Assembly: GCA_036674765.1 (NCBI GenBank)
Contig: JARVKI010000071.1
Coordinates: 1-64,000 of the forward strand
Reading direction: 5' to 3'
Origin: Seiridium cupressi
Lineage: Eukaryota > Ascomycota > Sordariomycetes > Amphisphaeriales > Sporocadaceae
Length of the DNA: 64,000 nucleotides
Shown: positions 57,066-64,000 of the stretch, one piece after another
Numbering within the stretch: the first letter of the stretch is position 1
Layout: each line of letters starts with the position of its first letter
Notes under the pieces: generated by a model
The model's input: only the letters and a program-made list of their open reading frames with translations
Databases searched by the model: none
Told to the model about the DNA's origin: nothing
Program-made: the position numbers and the translations under genes

Positions 57066-59358
57066 CTAGGTTCTAAGGATTTTCAATGCTTTAGTCAGAT
57101 CATCAATGTTCTTCGCAAGTTTCGAACGGCGCTTCTTAGCAAATTTGTTCTCGCCAATGATTTGTTCGAGTTGCTCGGGTTCCAAATTGAGAACCCATTC
57201 TTGGGTGAACACTTTCAATGGGCTGGAAGGGCCATGTAGTAGGTGGTGATCAACGGCGAGTTGAAATACATTGTCGATGAATCGGTCCAGCGCCACGCCG
57301 TAGTAAGCACGGAGAATGTCATGAATCTCTTCTTGCAACTGTTCCACATTGCGCTTGCCTTCAGCGGCTTTGGCGATATCGTCCAGATTAACCATATATT
57401 GAAGCCCGCCGTATTGCTTGGTATCCTTTCGGGCTTTGGGGCGCAGCAGCTCAGTAATTCGATAGCCTCGAGATCTGGAAAGAATCTCGTTAAATTGCCG
57501 ATTGAGAGTATAAGGGTGTTTGCGCTGCTCGACTTCGACCAGTAGGCTCGCTTGGTCCATTGCCAACTTGTATCGGTCAAGTAGGCTCTCGAGGATCGTG
57601 GACCACAATTGATTACGGGCTTGCTCCTCCGAGCAGACGGTACTCAGGGCGGCTTTCAGGAAGCGATGAAGAGTGACGATTACTCTGCTCATATACGTCT
57701 TGGTCATGTCGCCCCACTTACGCGATTGCTCTGCAAAAGCCACAGAAACCAGGTTCGCGTTGAAAGTCCCAAGGTCCAGACCTCTAGAACGCAAATAGAC
57801 GTCATTGATCCATTCGGAAACATCTTGGCGGGGCCAGGACAATGCACCTGGAAGGACAATGATATCGTCGAGTTCATCGAGCTCCTCCGGTGTAACATGA
57901 TCCACTCGTGTCTCTTGAAGTAGCCTTCGTATGATGTCTATCATCGACTCGACTGGCTGCTCTTCACACTCGGAGTCTATAGACGTCTCAAATTGCACTG
58001 ATGTTTCAGGTATTCCAATACTCTCAAATTGTCGTGAATGGGCAACCTGTTGACAATCGGCACTGAAAATATCAGTAATGTTCACCACCTGTGTGATGAG
58101 ACGGAGCTCGTCTTGGTCAAAGACCGGATCTGCGTTATAGTCGGCCGCTAATGCCGCTCGGGCACGATCCTGGAAAGCCCCTGCAATGTGACAAAGGAAG
58201 CTGCGTTGCTCGCGCTCATCCTGGCGAGGCGGCCCAAGGCTGGCCAGTTCTCTTTTGCAGTCCTTAATTTGATCGTTGACATCCTTGATCAGTTTGGGAA
58301 ATTCGCGTCGAGTAATTTCAACCAGAAGCGTTGCTAGTCTCTCTCTGAGGCTTGCAATACCTAATCGATCATGTGGGAGGGCAATCCAAGGCTGCTGTCG
58401 AAAGATATGATCAAGTTCTGCCTGCCCGATTGAGCCGCTATTTGCTCCACCGTTTCGGACAAGGAAGTAGCCAAGAGTGAGCGGTCGTTTCTTGCCCTGA
58501 ATAAGGTCACAAACAGCAGTCTGGGCAGTGGGCTCAAGGACCAAGTTGGGCTTTGTAAGCACACCGAGCGTACGCACGCCACTCTTATCGTACTCTTCAG
58601 CGAGCTCTAAGATCTCCTGGGTAGCAACGTCGACATTGCTTGGCAGCACCGCTAGAATAATAGTGCGGCTCTCTTTGATATAGCTTTTGACCAAGTCTCT
58701 GACTAGGATCATGTCTTCTTTGGTGGTTCCTTGCGTAGTAGTGCGGAAAATCCCTGGAACATCAATGATGGTCAGGTAGTCCTCGCAAGGCCCATAGACC
58801 TCGATCTTGAGAACGTCCTCGCTAAACACGGCACCGTGTCCGGTCGAGATATCAGACCGCAGGCCCATTCTTTCATTCGCCTGATATTTCATGAGCTTCA
58901 AGCGTCGATGAGAGATACTCAAGAATTACTAACCTTCTTCAAAATGTCCACAAATTGTTCCCGGAACTTGATACCAGAAGAGACATTCACGCGATACCCT
59001 TCCACATACTTTTTGTGATCCTCTGACGCATGTGGGCCAGCAATAATGCGTATTTCAACGCGATCTACACCGTCGCGCCGAGAGGTGATTTGGGTCCCAT
59101 GGCGAGTGCACAAACTTTGGTCTTTTGGGAATGGAATTCCAGTCAAGCTTTCCAGCAGGGAGGATTTTCCAGAGCTTTGGTCTCCAACTACAACAAGCTG
59201 TCTTATGCGTGAGCCTATGCGAGGTGGTCACAATCTCAATATTATGATCTTACCTGAGGGAGAGGCACATGCTGTCCAATGTTCAAGTCACGGAGCTTGT
59301 CGATTTTCTCTAGCAATGCCGGATTTGACAAGAGGATCGTCTCCCAATTGACGGTCAT
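57066..59358 (-). CDS. Dynamin-superfamily GTPase (Mx-like)
   Basis: Exons 59254-59358, 58934-59197 and 57066-58880 join in phase 0 and give 727 residues. The GTPase domain (about 30-310) has G1 GDQSSGKSS (40-48), G2 region TRHGTQIT, G3 DVPG (163-166) and G4 TKPN (232-235). Dynamins normally have TKxD at G4; the Asp that reads the guanine base is Asn here. A helical stalk follows (FKAALSTV/QARNQLWSTILESLLDRY region), and the end resembles a GTPase effector domain (VALDRFIDNVFQLAVDHHLL to LTKALKILRT). No membrane segment or PH domain is visible, so it is closer to Mx/fungal Mx-like GTPases than to Vps1 or Dnm1. It lies between two AT-rich islands among relics. Role unknown. Confidence 0.85.
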
Positions 59359-60377
59359 GTTGAAGTTATGAGTAGAGTATGGCTATAACGTGGATGCGTA
59401 GATTGTTGAAAGAGGGTTGACGAGGATGTGTCGTGTTATTAAACAAGATAGAAGAAGTTGCGGAATTCCTCTCTACTAGCTTCAAGACAGACCTGCTTCT
59501 TTTATAGGCGAGGGAGCCAATCTGTTTATCAGAACGCCCAGTAGGTAACACAGAATTAATCTCTACGCAGTAATATTGAAATTACGTGGCTTTATGGGAC
59601 GCGGCTTGCAATTGGCTCTTTTTGAGGTTTGTATGATCCCAACAGACTACATCCATGCTTGCCGTATGCAATTTTCATGCAACATATTCGTTGATGATGG
59701 CGAGAGACTTCACCGAATACAAAGCTAGCGGTGGGTATTGGTCGGGTTATGAAGGATCGACAATGCAAACGCTGTTTCTGGTGCTTTGTTATCAGCAATG
59801 AATCAAAGTGTTGTGCTCATACTTGGGTTTTTAATGCAAGGCTTTCTATCAAGTTGCGAGGAGGACCTACTTTTCTGCGGTTGGCTCGCCGTGAGGTATG
59901 CATATGCACTCCCCGCCCCGCTCCGCAGTAATAAATCATAGACCCCTACCCTCATTGGCCAATTTTGAGGCATCTTTGGCACTACCTTCCAGGCCCCTAT
60001 GCACGGCCGGACTGCCCCGCCCCTATTGGCCAATTTTGAGGTTGCCGTAGCGTACGGTTCATCACGCTTGGCTGAGCCTCGTCGAACTTGCAAGATGCGG
60101 ACACGATAGGCAATCGCATCTGCCTAGACTTAGTTAATCCAGTCTCACCGTCAAAGAGTGGTAGAAAAGGAAGGCGATTATATAGCCGGCGATCACCTCT
60201 TCAAGAAAAGCGATCTCAAATTCCCCGAGGCAGCTCATCTTCCTTCAACTCAATCACATATCTCAATCTTTTAGCACCGTCCTGGGCATAGCTATTTTGC
60301 AAGCTGGTCCAGGACTGCCAATTTCCTTCACTCGTTTCCATTGATAAAAGGAGCCGGGTCTCCTGTTGCCCAAATAG
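59359..60377. other. Region between the GTPase and C2H2 genes
   Basis: Divergent promoter region. A 17-base word ATTGGCCAATTTTGAGG occurs twice (59954-59970 and 60025-60041). No coding exon for the C2H2 gene start could be fixed here. Confidence 0.5.
59954..60041. promoter_or_regulatory. Duplicated palindromic CCAAT element
   Basis: ATTGGCCAAT, a perfect palindrome made of two opposed CCAAT boxes, appears twice, each followed by TTTGAGG, 71 bases apart. CCAAT is the site of the fungal HAP/CBC complex. The pair sits in the divergent region between the dynamin-like and C2H2 genes. Confidence 0.5.
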
Positions 60378-61025
60378 GAGACCCACAGCGCCCAACCACT
60401 GTCAAGCTACGAGTCACGTGTTTGTACATCTCTCACTCAACACGACTCCTTTCACCATTCGGACGGCCATGGTCCTTCAGCACCCTCATCAGATTATCTC
60501 GAGAATTGGTGTTCTAGTGGGTGTGTGAGCAACGACGCGCGCGAGTCTTGTAGTGCGCGCGAAAGTTACTCAACACCCGCTCCTTTCTCATTTATATCAG
60601 AAGACGAGGATGCCGACAATGTCCATTGGGGACTAGGAGCTTTCTCTAGTACTCAGCAAGACAGTTTTCCGGGTTACAACCACGTTTGCACCAACCATCC
60701 CCCTCACTCTCCCATACCAGATCCTGCCCACCCTTGGGAGGAAGATCAGCAGCAGTCCTATGACTCGACCTCTATTGAAATATCAGCAGGCTCTGAAAAC
60801 AGTAGCACCTCTCCTCAACGTTGTGCTATCTGCAATAAAAGCTTCGCTGGCAATAGTAGTTTAGCACGTCATGTCAAATCTACCCATAAAAAGGGCAAAG
60901 ACTACTGGATTTGTACTGTCGAGGACTGCGGCAAGTATGGCAAGCCAAACTTTAGAAAGGATAATTTCAAGCGGCACTGCTCAAAACAACATCCACTGGT
61001 GGCACTCAAAGATTTTGGTCTGTGA
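60378..61025 (+). CDS. C2H2 zinc-finger protein, 5' exon not found
   Basis: An open frame of 215 residues following a TAG acceptor at 60375-60377 (phase 0). The frame has no ATG, so an upstream exon is needed or the gene is broken. The N-terminal part is Ser/His/Asp-rich and disordered. Two fingers lie near the end: CAICNKSFAGNSSLARHVKSTH (C-x2-C-x12-H-x4-H, given in full as a 22-residue span at about residues 151-172, key residues C, C, H, H) and a second with CTVEDCGKYGK then RKDNFKRHCSKQH. Such short two-finger proteins are common in moulds and probably bind DNA; the target is unknown. It lies beside AT-rich island 2. Confidence 0.5.
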   Translation, partial: ETHSAQPLSSYESRVCTSLTQHDSFHHSDGHGPSAPSSDYLENWCSSGCVSNDARESCSARESYSTPAPFSFISEDEDADNVHWGLGAFSSTQQDSFPGYNHVCTNHPPHSPIPDPAHPWEEDQQQSYDSTSIEISAGSENSSTSPQRCAICNKSFAGNSSLARHVKSTHKKGKDYWICTVEDCGKYGKPNFRKDNFKRHCSKQHPLVALKDFGL

Positions 61026-62196
61026 AAATATATGTATCCACGTCCTTTCTGGTTGCCTGCATTGTTTGAGACCTTTCAGGATCAAAGGTCTTCTCAATGT
61101 TTTGCCATCCATTCAAAAAGCGTCGGTTATCATAGCATATTGTTACGCAAAGCATATTTCTGAATTATCTGGTCTGAGACTGTTGACTCATCGGATGCTA
61201 GTCGCAACGGCTGTATTTTATTCGCAGATCAATGATATATTATACCACTCTTAGAAAATCTGTTTTGTAATGTGATAAAAGCGATAAAGAATAAACTATA
61301 GGGTCCTTAATAAGGGATATTAGTACGATAAGACTATTACAAACTAATGGATACCCGTCTTTGTGGATTAAGTTAGCTTAGCTAATTATACGTTATTTAA
61401 TAATATGATACGATAAAACGTAGGACACCCACGTTGCTAGGTTATATGGAGCTAGCTGGCAGCTGGCGCTGAGGCCAGCCAGCTGGCTTCAACTTTAGAT
61501 AGAATTCCTCCCCCCGCTGCCGCGGGAGAGCTAAAGAATCTATGCTTTCACACCACTTTATTTGAACCCCATACTATCTATTTCAATAATATTTTAAATA
61601 TTATTCTAAAAATAAAATATTATAAAATAAATTTAAATAACGCGTTAAAATAAGTAATTATAATAAGTCGGCCGATATAGCGGATAAGCTTTATATATTT
61701 AATATCGCTGATATCTTGTATGATATGGCCAACCGATGTGTCGTCTCGCTGCCACCGATTATAACCCTCGAATCGCATTATTTTTTATTAAGCCTCAGAG
61801 ACACGAGTGACATGTATCATTCCATGGCTTTCTCCATTGCGGCTGGTGCTTGCCCATACGTCATCCCCAGATTACAGGCCGCGCAGTGAAGTCCACCAGC
61901 TAGCTAATGGAAAATGAAGTTGCAGCATGAGGCTCGTGGCTGCACACGCTGGCGAGTCTGTCTATAATCATACAATTGAGCACCGAATTTGCACAACGTA
62001 TCCTTCCAGAGCACAACTGTGGGAGCAATTAGGAATAGAATAGTATGGGATAAGATGGAAGCACCAACCTGCTTGATGCCCTGATAGGCTGATATCTTTA
62101 CTCAACCAGCTTACGCGACAACTAGCTCATGCCATCCATAGCCGCCTAGCATCTAACTCCATGACTGTTTCGTTGATTGTATGCGCGGTCCGATCT
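61026..62196. other. Gene-free stretch containing AT-rich island 2
   Basis: AT-rich decay-like DNA (see island 2) followed by ordinary intergenic DNA downstream of CSL4. No gene recognised. Confidence 0.5.
61260..61800. repeat. AT-rich island 2 (RIP-like)
   Basis: A/T-dense DNA (61260-61430 and 61560-61720) surrounds a normal-composition core with GCTAGCTGGCAGCTGG words. The layout resembles island 1 (AT, core, AT), suggesting a mutated repeat. No coding remains were recognised. Confidence 0.6.
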
Positions 62197-62882
62197 TCAC
62201 AAGGGCTTTGCCACCTTGCGGCTCTCACTAAGTCCAGTCTCCGCGTCTCTGTATTCCTTCCAGCTCACGGGAAACATCGTATTACCTGCTTCGCTTGTGG
62301 CCATGATGACGCCCAATTCATTGCTTGCGGTCGAGAGATAGTAGTTGGCCTGGTCGCCAAGGGAGATCTAGAAACGACCACGTTAGCTAACTCATAACAT
62401 AATGACGGCCTCTCCAAGCTAAAACGTACCACCTGCGCCCTCACAATATCACCTGGCCTAAAGCTTTCGTAGATCTTGACCCGGTCCTTTTCTGTTGCTC
62501 TCACATCCTGCACTCGTATGACGCCCTGCCATTCGGCCTCGAGCACCGTCTCGCCCACCACCAAGATTGCTACGGTGGCTTGGCGTGGTTGAATCCGCGT
62601 GACTCGGCACAGTACCACGTTGCCGACCTCGGGAAGGACCTCGCGCTTCTCAGAAATACCGGACCTCGAAACAGATATCGTGGGGAGCGTCGCAGGCGTC
62701 TTGAGGGCCTCGATCTTGGTGAGCCTCTTGGCGGGGCCAGGCGCCTTCTCAGGTTGCTGGACAGCGACCGTGCCGAGAAGAGAGGCGTAGAGATTCGAAT
62801 CTTGGATATGCGTACCGGCGCCGGCAACGTACTTGTCTACAGGACCAAGGAGCTGGCCAGGGACCGCTATTGTCTGCGCCAT
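62197..62882 (-). CDS. CSL4: Exosome cap subunit CSL4
   Basis: RNA-binding cap component of the RNA exosome, which degrades and processes RNA in nucleus and cytoplasm. Exons 62430-62882 and 62197-62367 join in phase 0 over a 62-base GTACGT...TAG intron and give 207 residues. The N-terminal domain is AVPGQLLGPVDKY, AGAGTHI and YASLLGTV. The S1 domain includes PEVGNVVLCRVTRIQPRQA, GVIRVQDVRATEKDRV and FRPGDIVRAQV. The C-terminal domain encoded by exon 2 is ISLGDQANYYLSTASNELGV, then SWKEYRD and ESRKVAKPL. Length is as expected. It is transcribed divergently from ERG2. Confidence 0.93.
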
Positions 62883-63295
62883 GTTGTCCTGGTATGTTGA
62901 ACAACGTTTGCGATGTCAATTGCGGTTGGCCTGCGATCGGGCTGGACTTTTTTTGACAGCTGCGAGTTGCGATTACGCTAGCGCCTCCATCGGTGATCGA
63001 AACTGCTCAACCTCCGACATGCATCCAAGATCTCCTCCACTGCACGCTAATTGGTGACGGATGCTGCGGGACCAGGTCCCTTGCGAACGTAAGAGCCGGA
63101 TGGCAGGGTCCCGAATTTAATTAGTACATATTATTGACCGCCTACCAAGCTAGAAAATTATTGCTGATGGACCCCTATCGCGAGCTTTTCATCTGCTTTG
63201 TGGAGGGCTCAAAAAGGCTGTTCTTGCTCAACATCTTTCGTCTTTTACTGACCCAAATACATTCCTTTACTTCCTCTTGACCAGTCGCCGTCACA
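62883..63295. promoter_or_regulatory. Divergent promoter region CSL4/ERG2
   Basis: 413 bases separate the two start codons and must hold both promoters. The ERG2 side has a C/T-rich leader (63235-63295). No specific sterol-response motif was confidently identified. Confidence 0.5.
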
Positions 63296-64000
63296 ATGGC
63301 TTCCGCAAGGTTCTTGACATGGATTGCTATCCTCATCGGGGTCCTGTCCCCGGTGATCTACCTGCTGGAGCAGAACCTCGAATCCTTCTACATCTTCGAC
63401 AAGGAGCACCTGCACGACGTCGCCAAGCGCGGAATCGCGGCGCATGGGAATGACACGCAGGCGATTGTCCGTTACATCACGAGTGAGCTTCATGGTATTC
63501 ATCCAAACAATGTCAACTTGGACGAGGAGTACATCTTCAACAATGCCGGCGGCGCCATGGGCGCCATGTACATTATCCATGCCAGTATGTTCTCACTTTT
63601 TCTATCAGTTCTCAACGTTCTTTCTGGTGCTATATGACGAAACACTTTCGGATGTTAAACAAATTATTGTCTGAATGCGCAAACAACACCGTGTTGATAT
63701 TTTCCGTTGCCTTCCTTCTGATCCTCCAAGCACAAATTCATATTTTTCGTCCTCCATGTTCTCATAACCTTCTCACATCCTCAGCCACTAACATTGGCAC
63801 CAGGCGTGACTGAGTACCTAATCATCTTCGGCACTGCCATCGGCACCGAGGGACACACTGGCCGCCACACGGCTGACGACTACTTCCACATCCTGACTGG
63901 TGAGCAATGGGCCTACACTCCTGGCGAGTACCTCCCCGAGGTCTACCCAGCTGGCTCCGTGCACCACCTGCACCGCGGCACCGTGAAGCAGTATAAGATG
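63296..64000 (+). CDS. ERG2: Sterol C-8 isomerase ERG2 (partial, cut by window end)
   Basis: Converts fecosterol to episterol (delta-8 to delta-7 shift) in ergosterol synthesis, in the endoplasmic reticulum. Exon 1 is 63296-63584; exon 2 starts at 63804 and runs off the window. The join (phase 1, GTATGT...CAG, 219 bases) restores [19 protein letters not shown]. An N-terminal membrane helix is visible ([19 protein letters not shown]). Conserved family segments are [39 protein letters not shown] and [13 protein letters not shown]. These match the EBP-unrelated fungal/sigma-1-receptor-like family. About 161 residues are present; the C-terminal part lies outside. Confidence 0.95.

Overview
The window is nuclear DNA from a filamentous ascomycete, most likely a Sordariomycete. 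The genes carry many short GT-AG introns. The product set is typical of moulds (CTK1, GLE1, SSD1, MKT1, a Tlg1-type t-SNARE, V-ATPase subunit A, CSL4, ERG2, an Rds1-like ferritin-fold protein). Intergenic DNA carries the ACCTAGGT palindromes common in this group, and there are AT-rich islands and decayed genes whose in-frame stops fit C-to-T/G-to-A decay of the RIP type. The species cannot be named from the sequence alone. Exon joins below were worked out by hand from reading frame and splice consensus; no alignment was run.

Layout. 1-6.4 kb is gene-poor: an artificial-looking poly-C start, a relic of a Ser/Thr-rich surface protein (- strand), a degraded coding patch near 4.6-5.3 kb and an orphan helical ORF. 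6.4-26.8 kb is a conserved housekeeping block: CTK1 (+), a possible 62-residue micro-gene (-), a CASTOR-like ACT protein (-), a METTL25/RRNAD1-type methyltransferase (-), a syntaxin-6/Tlg1 t-SNARE (+), GLE1 (-) and SSD1 (+). 29-30 kb has an Rds1-like secreted ferritin-fold protein (-). 33-34.7 kb has a broken NACHT (NLR-type) gene. 35-53.5 kb is a second conserved block: V-ATPase subunit A (-), a DUF4048-like protein (-), a BRCT-bearing ATP-dependent DNA ligase (+) preceded by a relic at 41.0-41.5 kb, a 2-oxoglutarate dioxygenase (-), an intron-containing tRNA-Val, MKT1 (+) and a Sec2-domain protein (-).

From 54.0 to 61.8 kb lies a block flanked by two AT-rich islands. It holds a kinase-like relic, another relic, an intact Mx/dynamin-like GTPase with a non-standard G4 motif (TKPN), and a two-finger C2H2 protein whose first exon is not visible. 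This is the clearest accessory region. The window ends with the divergent pair CSL4 (-) and ERG2 (+, cut by the window edge).

Several products act on mRNA: CTK1 (RNA polymerase II CTD phosphorylation), GLE1 (export), SSD1 and MKT1 (translation and post-transcriptional control) and CSL4 (exosome decay). They are independent transcription units; nothing suggests a biosynthetic cluster.
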